From the NCBI GenBank assembly GCA_963819645.1, contig CAWFWZ010000010.1:1-64000 (forward strand): DNA of 64,000 bases, read 5' to 3'. This DNA comes from CAVVDY01 sp963819645. Its GTDB lineage: Bacteria; Acidobacteriota; Terriglobia; Terriglobales; Acidobacteriaceae. Position numbers and translations under genes: made by a program. How positions within the stretch are numbered: the stretch's first letter is position 1; each line of letters opens with the position of its first letter. The notes below the pieces were generated by a model that worked only from the letters and a program-made list of their open reading frames with translations, did no database searches and had not been told where the DNA came from. Shown here piece by piece: positions 8,999 through 17,633 of the stretch.

Positions 8999-9052
8999 TC
9001 CTGAGGGGCATGACGGCTCAGCTGAAGCTGCGCCCCTTCGAAGCCACTTAAG

Positions 9053-9140
9053 AGTCCCACTCAAGCCAAACGACGGCTTCCACCCCATCGACCGCAACTG
9101 CGGCGCTCGCCGGGGACCCCGGCTTGAATGGCGCACCCGA
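9053..9140 (-). repeat. GGGTGCC hairpin repeats, one full and one variant copy
   Basis: The first copy has stem TCAAGCC (9061-9067), loop AAACGAC, GGCTT (9075-9079) and flank CCACCCCAT. The second, at about 9098-9140, pairs GCCGGGG with CCCCGGC and ends in the flank GGCGCACCCG. Same family as 2238-2527. Confidence 0.55.
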
Positions 9141-9145
9141 GCCAT

Positions 9146-9262
9146 TAACCCCTTTGTTTACAGGATTTTGCCTGTAAGTCTCACGGGCTCAAGATTTTAG
9201 CGGGAAAATTTTCAGCTTGCCCAATGGAATCAAGATTTTACGAGCAGGTGGGGGAGGGGGGT
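9146..9262 (+). repeat. Three-motif repeat, copy with G-rich tail
   Basis: Motifs ATTTTGC/ATTTTAG/ATTTTAC start at 9160, 9189 and 9230 (spacing 29 and 41). The phrases AAGTCTCACGGGCTCAAGAT and CCAATGGAATCAAGATTTTA are shared almost exactly with 37267-37388. A G-rich run (G5, G6) and a TCAG repeat follow in both copies. Confidence 0.7.
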
Positions 9263-9267
9263 AAGTG

Positions 9268-9303
9268 CAGTTGTCAGTTGTCAGTGGTCGGTTGTCAGTG
9301 GTT
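9268..9303 (+). repeat. TCAG heptad repeat
   Basis: Four to five degenerate units of CAGTTGT / CAGTGGT directly after the three-motif repeat, the same pairing of elements as at 37388. Confidence 0.5.
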
Positions 9304-9339
9304 TGGCTGGGAGCTGGCGGCTGGAAGCTGCTGTCGCGT

Positions 9340-9425
9340 ATCCCACTCAAGCCAAACGACGGCTTGAATGGGGCACCCGAACGTTTATCCCACCCCGGCA
9401 AAAGAAGCCGGAATGGGGCACCCGA
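9340..9425 (-). repeat. Two GGGTGCC hairpin repeats in tandem
   Basis: Copy one pairs TCAAGCC (9347-9353) with GGCTTGA (9361-9367) around AAACGAC. Copy two pairs CCGGC (9395-9399) with GCCGG (9407-9411) around AAAAGAA. Both end in AATGGGGCACCCG, the conserved flank. They lie immediately 3' of rseP. Confidence 0.65.
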
Positions 9426-9455
9426 GCGAATGGCGAATAGCGAAAAGCGGCCCCT

Positions 9456-10800
9456 CTACGGTAGCCGCTGCGCCAGTCCCGGAAGCGCCTTCATGATGTC
9501 GTTGTAGATGACGACTACGGCGAAGAGCACCAGGAAGACAAACGCCGTCTGGTAGATGCGTTCCTTGACCCGGATGTTGATATCGCGGCGGATGAGGCTC
9601 TCGATAATCAGCATGAGAATCATGCCGCCGTCGAGGATGGGAATGGGCAGCAGGTTGAAGATGCCGAGGTTCAGGCTGATGCCGGCCATCAGGCTCAGCA
9701 GCGGCGACCAACCTGGCTGGCGAGCGGCTTGCCCGGAGGCGCGCGCGATGCCGATGGGGCCTTCCATCTGCTTGATCGAGGTCTGGCGCTCGACCATCTT
9801 GTGCACCAGCGTCAGGATCAGCATCGAGTACTTCTTGTTCTCGGTGATGGAGCGATTGAGCGCCTGAGCGAACGGCAGCTTATCGACGCGAACCGGTTCC
9901 GACTGGAAGCCCAGCCGATAGCGCTTCGTGCCGCCTTCGTCGGTCATGATCGGAGTGGCCGTGAAGTGCAGCTCTTGGCCGTTGCGAAGGGCGGTGATGT
10001 CGACCGGCTTGTCGCCGCTGTCCTGCAGGTGCTTGATGACCGAGAACAGCGAGCGGACGGAAACTCCGTTGATGGCTACGATCTGGTCGCCAAGCTGGAT
10101 TCCGGCCTTGGCGGCGGGCATGTTGGGTTCGAGCTCGGTGACGGTGATGGGCTCGTCCTGCACCCATCCGAGGGTCTGGTACTGGTCGGGACTGCTGCCT
10201 TGCGAATCAGGATTTACCTGCTTGGCGAGGATCTGGTTGCCGCGCTGCACTGCGACGTCGATGGGCTGGTTGGTTTCGACGGCAGTCTTCAGCAGCACGT
10301 CTTCCCAGGTCGGGTTCTGGACGCCTTCGATGCGGGTGATGCGGTCGCCGGCTTCGATTCCGGCCTTGGCGGCAGGTGAGTTCTCGATGACCCAGCCGAT
10401 GACGGCGGGCTGGTCGAGATACACCGGGTGCTCGTAATGCACCATGTAGACGCCGGTGAGCAGTCCGATGGCGAGCAGGATGTTCATGGCCGGGCCGGCG
10501 ATGGCGATGATGAAGCGCTGCCAGCGCGGATGCGACATGAATTCGTCAGGCGCTCCGGTGCGCGACTCGAGCGGGTTTTCGCCCGCCATTTTCACGTAGC
10601 CGCCGAGCGGCAGGGCGCTGATGCGGTAGTCGGTATCGCCGCGGCGGAAGCCAACCAGGCGCTTGCCGAATCCGATGGAGAAGACGTCAACCCGGACGCC
10701 GCACAGCTTGGCAGCGGCATAGTGACCGAACTCGTGCACCAGAATCATGATGCCGAGCACGATCGGCCATAGAAACTACCGCGATGAGAAACGATTCCAT
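9456..10800 (-). CDS. rseP: RIP zinc metalloprotease RseP, one frameshift near the N-terminus
   Basis: Site-2 protease of the inner membrane, which releases stress sigma factors from membrane anchors. The zinc motif HEFGH is at residues 22-26 once the start is repaired, with GGYVKMAGENP after it. Two PDZ domains follow (ENSPAAKAGIEAGDRITRIEG; NMPAAKAGIQLGDQIVAINGV), then the third zinc-ligand region NLLPIPILDGG in the C-terminal membrane part. The family start MESFLIAVVSMA (ATG at 10800) is one base out of frame with VLGIMILVHEF, with the break near 10768 in GGCCGATCG. The downstream GTG at 10760 would remove half of the first membrane helix. It lies 8 bp after dxr, as in many genomes. Confidence 0.92.
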
Positions 10801-10808
10801 AGACCTCT

Positions 10809-12035
10809 TTACGACCGGGAGAGCTGTTTTCGCCTGGCTGGTGGCAGATTCGGGGGCACTGCTTCGGCCGGGCTGATCTCCTGAATATGATGGCGGGCCC
10901 GGCGACGGGCGTCGGCATCCAGGTTCAATACCTGCTCTATAGATTCAGGCACAAGGGCGGATGTTTCACGAACTACCCACTCTATTGTAGCCGGGATATC
11001 TTCGAATCCAATACGACCTTCGAGGAAGGAGGCCACCGCTATTTCGTCCGCTGCGTTGAGGGCTATCGTCTTTCCGCCTCCTGCTTCGACAGCTTCATAG
11101 GCCAAACGTAAGCAGGGAAATTTCTCCAGGTCAGGCTCTTCGAAGTCCAGGCGCCGCAACTCGTTGACCGGAAAGCGCAGGTCGCTTTCGATGCGCTCGG
11201 GATAAGTCAGCGCGTACAGAATAGGTAACCGCATGTCGGTGACGCTAAGTTGCGCGAGGAGGCTGCCGTCCACGAACTCGACCATCGAATGAATGGTGCT
11301 CTGCGGATGCACGATGACGCTGACTTGCGCGGGAGGCATATCGAACAGCCGACAGGCTTCGATCACCTCGAATCCTTTGTTCATCAGAGTTGCGGAATCG
11401 ATGGTGATGCGCTTACCCATCTTCCAGGTCGGATGGTTGAGCGCCTGCTCGACGGTGATCTGCGCGAAGCTGGCGCGCGGCGTGTGCAGGAACGGACCGC
11501 CCGAAGCTGTCAGCCAGACGCGTTGGACCTCATCACGACGACCTCCACGCATGCACTGGTGAATGGCGTTGTGCTCGCTGTCGATGGGCAGCAGCGGCTT
11601 GCCTTGCCGACGAGCTTCGGTGACGATCAGGTCGCCCGCGGTGACCACGCATTCTTTGTTGGCCAGCCCGACGGTCTTGCCGGCCTTTACGGCTTCGTAG
11701 GTCGCTTCCAGGCCGGCGACTCCAACAATGGCGCTGACCACGAAATCGGCGTCGGAGTGCGTCGCGACCCGTACCGTGCCTTCGGCGCTGTGCACCACCT
11801 CGATTGCCTGGCTGAGGCCGACCGTCTTCAGCTTGTCGAGCAGATGGTTGGCGGCTTCCGCCGAGCCCATCGAAACCAGCTTGGGATGCCAGCGCCGTGC
11901 CTGCTCGAATGCCAAGTCCACATTGCTGCCGGCTGCGAGGGTGACGACCGAGAAGCGGTCGGGGAACGCCTCGACGATTTGCAGAGTGCTCTTGCCGATG
12001 GAGCCGGTCGACCCGAGGATAGCGATGCGCTTCAT
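10809..12035 (-). CDS. dxr: 1-deoxy-D-xylulose 5-phosphate reductoisomerase
   Basis: Second enzyme of the MEP isoprenoid pathway, converting DXP to MEP with NADPH and a divalent metal. The intact 408 residues show the NADPH-binding GSTGSIGKSTL at 8-18, the metal and substrate site LLPIDSEHNAIHQC, LTASGGPF, the HPTWKMGKRITIDSATLMNK block, HPQSTIHSMVEF, and the C-terminal helical domain with ALNAADEIAVASFL. Length and order are normal. ATG 12035 is the only start giving the complete NADPH fold. It is transcribed away from the phosphodiesterase gene, with 38 bp between starts, and probably shares a message with rseP. Confidence 0.97.
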   Translation of the reverse strand: MKRIAILGSTGSIGKSTLQIVEAFPDRFSVVTLAAGSNVDLAFEQARRWHPKLVSMGSAEAANHLLDKLKTVGLSQAIEVVHSAEGTVRVATHSDADFVVSAIVGVAGLEATYEAVKAGKTVGLANKECVVTAGDLIVTEARRQGKPLLPIDSEHNAIHQCMRGGRRDEVQRVWLTASGGPFLHTPRASFAQITVEQALNHPTWKMGKRITIDSATLMNKGFEVIEACRLFDMPPAQVSVIVHPQSTIHSMVEFVDGSLLAQLSVTDMRLPILYALTYPERIESDLRFPVNELRRLDFEEPDLEKFPCLRLAYEAVEAGGGKTIALNAADEIAVASFLEGRIGFEDIPATIEWVVRETSALVPESIEQVLNLDADARRRARHHIQEISPAEAVPPNLPPARRKQLSRS

Positions 12036-12073
12036 GAAGGGCTGGGGATATGGTATAGCACGGAGGGAAGCTC

Positions 12074-12908
12074 ATGACGAAGCAAACGGCGCGCAGCACC
12101 TCCGAAGGTTCGGGGCGCGGCGCAAACGCGAAACGTGAAGCGAGCAATGCTCGTTCGTCAGCCGAGCACGTTGTGAGCTCACGAGGCGCGACGACGAGAC
12201 CGCTGCTGCTGGGCCATCGCGGAGCGAGGCCGTTATCGCGCATGAAGTTGAGCCCGCGAGCTGGGGCGATTCCGCCCGAGAACACGCTCGCCGCTTTCGA
12301 ATATGCGCTCACGCACGGCTGTGACGGATTCGAGTTTGATGTTCGCATTACCCGTGATAAGCGGCTAGTGCTTTGCCATGATGCGCGGTCGGGCGGCCGC
12401 AACGTTGCAACGTCGCTTTTTGCTAGTCTTCGTTCGGGATGCGACGAGGTCCTTCCCTGTCTCGAAGATGTGCTGGCGACGTTTGGCGATCGCGCCTATT
12501 TAGACATCGAGATAAAGGTTTCGGGCGGCGAAGAGTTGATCGTCAACGCTCTGGGGCGCAGTGAGCCGCAACGCTTCCTGCTTTCCTCTTTTCTTCCCGA
12601 AGTGCTGCGTCGATTCCATCAGCTTGATCCATCGTTGCCATTGGGCTATATATGCGATCGCGCTGCGGATGTGCGCACCTGGCAGGAGCTGCCGATTCAG
12701 GTGTTCCTTCCGCAGTACGAGCTGGTATCCGAGAAGCTGATCCGGGAGGTTCATGGCCGCGGCGTGCAGATCTTCACCTGGACGGTGAATCGTGGAAGAA
12801 GACATGCAACGGCTGACCGCGTGGGGAGTTGATGGACTGATCAGCGACGATCCGCGGCTGCTGTCCAGGGCGCTTGCATTGCCGCGAGCTCTGGCGAAGA
12901 GCGAATAG
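12074..12908 (+). CDS. Glycerophosphodiester phosphodiesterase (GDPD), one frameshift
   Basis: Hydrolyses glycerophosphodiesters to glycerol 3-phosphate and an alcohol. The GDPD core reads LLLGHRGARPL (catalytic His-Arg), PENTLAAFEYALTHGCDGFE plus FDVRITRDKRLVLCHD (metal Glu/Asp and second His), AYLDIEIKV, and FTWTVN near the end. After a shift near 12790 the frame continues as EEDMQRLTAWGVDGLISDDP to TAG 12906-12908. ATG 12074 has a strong GGAGGG. The first 45 residues are polar and not part of the fold; no signal peptide, so a cytoplasmic enzyme is likely. About 277 residues. Confidence 0.88.
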
Positions 12909-12979
12909 CGAATAGCGAAAGGTGGACGAATACGCTCGCCAATAGCGCAAACGATTCTGCGTCATTTACATTGTTTCCC

Positions 12980-13877
12980 ATGCCTACCACCGGCGAGCGA
13001 TTCGAACGCGCCGTCTCCATCATGGCTCGACTGCGCGCTCCGGGCGGCTGCCCCTGGGACCGCGAGCAGACCTTCGACACCATCAAGCCCTATACCCTCG
13101 AAGAAACCTACGAGGTACTCGAGGCGATCGACGCCCGCGATTGGGACGAGCTCACCGGCGAACTCGGCGACCTGTTGCTACAGGTCCTCTTTTATTCCGA
13201 AATGGCAGCCGAGGAGAAGCACTTCACCATCGATGACGTGCTCGATCGGTTGTCGACCAAACTGGTTGACCGTCATCCGCATGTTTTCGGCGAGGTGAAA
13301 GCCGATACGTCTGGCGAGGTGCTGCGCAACTGGCAAGCATTGAAAGCGGAAGAAAAGAAGAAGCGTGCGGCGGCAGACGGCGCAACTCCCGCAGGCAGCT
13401 CATCCCGAGTCGGTACTGCATGGCATTTCATCCGCTATGCCCGCCCTGATGGAAGCCTATAAAATCAGCTCGCGCGTGGCGCATGTCGGCTTCGATTGGC
13501 CGAACATCGAGGGATTGTTCGACAAGCTGCACGAGGAAACCGACGAGCTGCGTCAGAACCTGAAGGAGTATCCCGAGCCGGGACCGCAGCCGCAGTCGTC
13601 GAAAGCGGTCGCGAGCGCGCGTGGAGCGAAGGTCCCCGAGGAGCTGCGTTCGCGTTTAGAAGATGAAGTTGGAGACCTGCTGTTCGTGCTGGTGAATATA
13701 GCGCGCTATCTGTCGCTCGATCCTGAGTCGGCTTTGCGCAAGACGAACCGCAAGTTTCGCCGCCGCTTTGAATATCTCGAAGACCGGCTGCGCACCCAGG
13801 GGCGCAAGCCGGACGATGCATCGCTGGCGGAGATGGAGTCCTTATGGCAGGAATCGAAGCAACGGGAAAAAGCATGA
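12980..13877 (+). CDS. mazG: Nucleoside triphosphate pyrophosphohydrolase MazG, one frameshift
   Basis: MazG cleaves (d)NTPs to NMP and PPi, cleaning the nucleotide pool. Both MazG repeats are visible. The first runs LRAPGGCPWDREQTFDTIKP, YTLEETYEVLEAID, ELTGELGDLLLQVLFYSEMA, with the EExxE and ExxD metal residues. The second is SSRVAHVGFDWPNIEGLFDK, HEETDELRQNL, RLEDEVGDLLFVLVNIARYL. The frame shifts near 13400 in the linker. An extra 25-30 residue Ser/Ala-rich insert sits between EYPEPGPQPQ and KVPEELRSRL. ATG 12980 begins the conserved MPTTGERFERAVSIMARL. The stop overlaps the next start (ATGA), so the two are coupled. Confidence 0.93.
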
Positions 13878-14649
13878 GCATCGATGCCTTGCAGCTCAGG
13901 CGGTGCAGCACGCTCGAGGAATTCAATGACCTGCGTCGATCTGCAGCGCGAGGTGTGGGGCTTCAGCGATCTCGAGCTTGATACCGCTGCGGGTCTTCTC
14001 CGTCGCCTCCAAGATCGGCGGGCAGGTGATCGGCGCTTGGGACGGCGACACCATGGTCGGCTTCTCTTTGTCGCTGCCGGCGACGCATCGGCGCTATCCC
14101 TATCTGCACTCGCACATGCTGGGAGTGAAGGAGAGCTATCGCAACACCGGCTTGGGGCGCCGCATCAAGCTGTTTCAGCGCGAAGATGCAATCGCTCTGG
14201 GCTACGACCTGATCGAATGGACCTTCGATCCGCTGGAAATCAAGAACGCGTACTTCAACCTGGAGCGTCTGGGCGCCATCGCGCGACGCTACAACCTGAA
14301 TCAGTACGGAATCACGACCTCGCCGTTGCAGGGTTTTCTGCCGACCGACCGCCTTGTTGCGGAGTGGTGGCTCAAGTCGAAGCGCGTCGAGTCGCTGCTA
14401 ATGTCGGGGCATCTGCCCGGATTTCAGCCGGAGCTGCAAATCGCAGTTCCTGCCGAGATTTACGCATGGAAGGCCGAGGAAGAGACACGCTCCAAGGCGG
14501 CCGAGGTGCAGTCGCGCAATCGCGAGCTGTTCTTGAAAGCATTCGCTGATGGTCTGTCGTGCCTAGGCTATGGCCGCGATGATCGGGGCAGCGGAGTCTT
14601 TCTGGTGGGACGCTGGGACGAAGATTGGTCGTTTGCGAGTAGGGCGTAA
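13874..14649 (+). CDS. COG3375-type GNAT N-acyltransferase, two frameshifts
   Basis: Start ATG 13874 overlaps the mazG stop. Reading across frames gives LQLRRCSTLEEFNDCVDLQREVWGF as two adjoining pieces, then LIPLRVFSVASKIGGQVIGA, SHMLGVKESYRNTGLGRRIK (GNAT acyl-CoA loop), LIEWTFDPLEIKNAYFNLER, LGAIARRYNLNQYG and GFLPTDRLVAEWWLKSKRV. This is the COG3375 subfamily of predicted acetyltransferases. Shifts lie near 13932 (CC run) and 13980. In Geobacillus-type operons a GNAT enzyme succinylates D-amino acids beside an NSAR racemase, and the next gene here is that enolase-superfamily racemase. That role is inference from context. Confidence 0.8.
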
Positions 14650-14651
14650 TC

Positions 14652-14836
14652 GCCGCGGAGACACCGAGGTTTTTGTTTGTCATCACGAACGAAGTGAGGG
14701 ATCTGTTCTCGTCCACAGCGCCAAATAGGCCTCTGTAGGGTTGGTGCGGGGCGCAAGCAGAGACCAGATCCCTCGCTATGCTCGTGATGACAATCCCTGA
14801 CATAAGTTTCCTCCGTGACCTCAGTGTCTCCGTGGT
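14652..14836. repeat. Nested inverted-repeat element between GNAT and NSAR genes
   Basis: Outer arms CCGCGGAGACACCGAGG (14653-14669) and CCTCAGTGTCTCCGTGG (about 14819-14835) are inverted with two mismatches. Inner arms TTTGTCATCACGAACGAAGT... (from 14684) and ...GCTCGTGATGACAA (to 14796) are inverted copies of the GTCATCACGA / GAGGGATCTG repeat. The 185-bp unit has no coding capacity and resembles a miniature inverted-repeat element. Confidence 0.6.
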
Positions 14837-14849
14837 GAAGCCCCTTCTT

Positions 14850-15962
14850 ATGAAAATTGACGCCATTACCCTTCGCGAACTGAACATGCCGCTCGTCCAT
14901 TTCTTCGAGACGAGTTTTGGGCGCACCTACACATCGGCGCGTCATGCTCGTCACGGTGCACAGCGATGGCCTCGAAGGTTGGGGCGAGTGCGTTGCCGGC
15001 GAGCAACCGTACTACAGCGAGGAGTACATCGAAGGCGCATGGGATGTGATCGTCCGCTATCTCGCACCGTCGCTGCTCGGGAAGACGATTGCGTCGGGCA
15101 CGGAAGTTCCGGGATTGCTAGCGCAAGGTGCGCCAGCATCGCATGGCCAAGGCTGCGCTGGAAAACGCGGTCTGGGATGCCGAGGCGCAGGAGAAAGGCA
15201 TTCCGCTATGGCAGTTGCTGGGAGGCAGTCGCCGCGAGATTGCTTGTGGCGTCAGCATCGGCATTCAGGATTCACACGAGCAGTTGTTGCAGAAGATTGA
15301 AATTGAGCTGGCCGCCGGCTATCAGCGCATCAAGGTGAAGGTGAAGCCCGGATGGGACGTCGACGTACTGGCGAAGATTCGCGCAGCGCTGGCCCGACAT
15401 CCTGCTGAGCTGCGATGCGAATTCGGCCTACACCCTCAACGACCTGCCGCACCTCCAGCAGTTCGAGCCCTTCAAGCTGCTGATGATCGAGCAGCCCCTG
15501 TGGAGTGACGACTTCTATTTCCACTCAAAATTGCAGAAGCAGCTTCAGACCGCAATCTGCCTCGACGAAGCCATCCGGAGCGCGCGCGATACCGCGGCGG
15601 CACTAGAACTCGGCGCCGCCCGCATCATCAATATCAAGGTCGGTCGCGTGGGCGGATTCAGCGAAGCTATCGCGGTGCACGACGCGGCAGAGCGTTTCAA
15701 TGTTCCGGTGTGGTGTGGCGGCATGCTCGAGTCGGGCATTGGCCGCTCTCACAATGTGGCACTGTCAACTCTTTCGAACTTCAAGCTGCCGGGCGACGTC
15801 TCGGCATCGAAGCGCTACTGGAAAGAAGACGTCATCGAACCCGAAGTGACGGTTTCTCCGCAAGGCACCATCAAGATTTCCGACAAACCGGGCCGCGGCT
15901 ACGAAGTTCGCAAAGACCTGATCCAGCAGCTGACGGTGCGCGAAGAAACGGTGAAGCCCTGA
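14850..15962 (+). CDS. Enolase-superfamily N-succinylamino acid racemase / o-succinylbenzoate synthase, frameshifted
   Basis: Muconate-lactonising subgroup enzyme, about 370 residues. Seen across frames: MKIDAITLRELNMPLVHFFE, TSFGRTYT, RRVMLVTVHSDGLEGWGECV, MAKAALENAVWDAEAQ, RIKVKVKPGWD (catalytic KxK), DANSAYTLNDLPHLQQFEP (metal Asp), LMIEQPLW (metal Glu), AICLDEAI (metal Asp), RIINIKVGRVGGFSEAI (second catalytic Lys) and WCGGMLESGIGRSHNVAL. All catalytic residues are present. Frames change near 14935, 15122 and 15413. OSBS and NSAR activities cannot be separated by sequence. The neighbouring GNAT gene and absence of other menaquinone genes favour the N-succinyl amino acid route. Preceded by a repeat element, so it may have its own promoter. 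Confidence 0.87.
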
Positions 15963-16020
15963 CGACAAGTCGGCAGCGACGTGCTGCCATCCCATTGACA
16001 CCCGCGCTTAGAATCTCACC

Positions 16021-16728
16021 ATGGCCGTTGACGCAGATGCTGTCGTTGCACTTCTGAAGCGGGTTCAGATTTTTTCCGGACTCTCGGAGCAGGAGTGTGC
16101 CTTCCTCACACCTCGCATGGCGCAGCGGCGATTCCAGGCTGGCGAAATCATCTTCAACGAGGGCGACGCCTGCGCCGGCCTCTACCTGGTGCATACCGGC
16201 AACGTCCGCATCTTCAAATCGTCGGCGGGCGGGCGCGAACAGGTCCTCGCCATCGATGGGCCCGGCAGCTCCATCGCTGAGCTACCGGTCTTTGACGGAG
16301 GCAACTATCCGGCATCGACGCAGGCGGTGAATGAGTGCACCCTCTTCTTTCTTAGCCGGCAGGATTTTCAGGCGCTGTGCCTGCAACATCCTCAGGTTGC
16401 ATTGAAGGTATTGCGCGTGGTCGGCGGGCGTTTGCGTCGGCTAGTAAACATCATCGAAGAGCTGTCGTTTACGACTGTGCGGCACCGCTTGATCGCGCTG
16501 CTGGTGCGTCTGGCAAAAGCGGCGGGCAATCGCAACGGCGACGTGGTGACTGTGTTGCTTCCGGCCAACAACAGCGAACTCGCTGCACAGATCGGAACCG
16601 TGCGCGAATTAGTCTCGCGCAATCTGAGCCGCTTGCAGGCCGACGGGCTGATTCAAGTCGACAATCGCGATCTGAAGATTCCTTCGCTCAAGAAACTGGA
16701 AGCCGAGCTGGAAACTTCGACCGGCTAG
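16021..16728 (+). CDS. Crp/Fnr-family transcriptional regulator
   Basis: An intact 235-residue regulator. The N-terminal cyclic-nucleotide-type beta-roll (residues about 15-130) shows FSGLSEQECAFLTPRMAQRR, GEIIFNEGDACAGLYLVHTG and FLSRQDFQALCLQHP. A long dimer helix (LRVVGGRLRRLVNIIEELSF) leads to a winged HTH with ELAAQIGTVRELVSRNLSRL and DGLIQVDN. The N-terminal Fnr iron-sulfur cysteines are missing, so it is not an oxygen sensor of the Fnr type. Directly upstream of ric and the NO reductase gene on the same strand, it is a plausible NO-responsive Dnr/NnrR-like switch. That role is inferred from position only. Confidence 0.88.
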   Translation: MAVDADAVVALLKRVQIFSGLSEQECAFLTPRMAQRRFQAGEIIFNEGDACAGLYLVHTGNVRIFKSSAGGREQVLAIDGPGSSIAELPVFDGGNYPASTQAVNECTLFFLSRQDFQALCLQHPQVALKVLRVVGGRLRRLVNIIEELSFTTVRHRLIALLVRLAKAAGNRNGDVVTVLLPANNSELAAQIGTVRELVSRNLSRLQADGLIQVDNRDLKIPSLKKLEAELETSTG

Positions 16729-16769
16729 CTGCTACAAGTTCTTTCCGCCCGCTATTCCTGTCTCCCGTG

Positions 16770-16781
16770 ACTGAAGTCATA
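16770..16781. promoter_or_regulatory. 12-bp palindrome upstream of ric, candidate operator
   Basis: TGACTGAAGTCA is a perfect palindrome (TGACT, GA spacer, AGTCA) in the 135-bp gap between the regulator gene and ric, 83 bp before the ric start. It differs from the canonical Fnr/Dnr box TTGAT-N4-ATCAA, which is not present here. Confidence 0.3.
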
Positions 16782-16863
16782 GTGGCTCTCGTCGCCGCCC
16801 TCTACTCTGGCTTCTGTGACGCGGTCCCGCACACAAGCCGGCGACTCGCAGGAGAAAACGCAA

Positions 16864-17589
16864 ATGACAATCGCAACAACCCAGACGGTTGGCGAAATCG
16901 CCGCTGAACTGCCTAGCTGTACCCGCGAATTCGAAAAACTCGGAATCGACTATTGCTGTGGCGGCAACCGCACCATCGACCAGGCATGCGCCGAAGCCAA
17001 GCTCCCCATCGACGAAGTACTGGAGCGCCTGAAACAGTGTGCCGAATCCGCCAGTCAGACGCCATCAACCCAAGACTGGCAACGTGCAACCCTGGCTGAT
17101 CTCATCGCCAACATCACCTCCACGCACCACGCCTTCGTTCGCTCCGAGTGCCCGCGCATTTTGGCGCTCAGTGAGAAGGTCGTCGGCGTTCACGGCAAGA
17201 ACCACCCCGAATTGCTGCAAGTGCAGGGGCTGTTTACCGCGCTGGGCGAAGAGCTCTCAGTCCATCTGATGAAGGAAGAACAGATCCTCTTCCCTTACGT
17301 TCTACGCATGGAAGAAAGCGCTCTCGCCGGAGAGCCTGCGCCGCCCGCGATGTTCGGCACGGTGATGAACCCCATCGGCATGATGATGCGCGAGCATGAC
17401 GGAGCCGGCGATGCGCTACGCGCGCTGCGCACCGTGACGCACAACTACAGGCTTCCCGCAGATGCCTGCATCAGCTATCGCACGCTCTACCAGGCGTTGC
17501 AGGGTTTCGAAACCGACCTGCATCAGCACATTCACAAAGAGAACAACATTCTGTTTCCGCGTGCAGCCGCGATGGAAAGCGGCCGGTAA
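16864..17589 (+). CDS. ric: Iron-sulfur cluster repair di-iron protein (Ric/ScdA/YtfE)
   Basis: Repairs iron-sulfur clusters after nitric oxide damage with a hemerythrin-like di-iron site. An intact 241 residues. The N-terminal ScdA/DUF542 domain carries VGEIAAELPSCTREFEKLGI and DYCCGG. The hemerythrin domain has the His/Glu ligands in TSTHHAFVRSECPRI, HLMKEEQILFPYVLRME, REHDGAGDALRALR and DLHQHIHKENNILFPRAAAM. ATG 16864 has AGGAGA upstream. It is followed after 44 bp by the NO reductase gene, which supports a nitrosative-stress role. Confidence 0.95.
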   Translation: MTIATTQTVGEIAAELPSCTREFEKLGIDYCCGGNRTIDQACAEAKLPIDEVLERLKQCAESASQTPSTQDWQRATLADLIANITSTHHAFVRSECPRILALSEKVVGVHGKNHPELLQVQGLFTALGEELSVHLMKEEQILFPYVLRMEESALAGEPAPPAMFGTVMNPIGMMMREHDGAGDALRALRTVTHNYRLPADACISYRTLYQALQGFETDLHQHIHKENNILFPRAAAMESGR

Positions 17590-17633
17590 CACGCCCGGCC
17601 TACTAAACGAATTTCATCTAGGAGAGCTCATAC

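Noticed and set aside
8606..9455. A possible CRISPR array or small-gene cluster in the 850-bp desert
   Set aside because: The repeats differ in length, orientation and family and have no uniform spacer. No cas gene is in the window.
14652..14836. An insertion sequence
   Set aside because: The element has inverted repeats but only 185 bp and no transposase fragment, so it is listed as a repeat, not as an IS.
16729..16863. A canonical Fnr/Dnr box before ric and norZ
   Set aside because: No TTGAT-N4-ATCAA-like sequence is present. Only the unrelated TGACTGAAGTCA palindrome was found.
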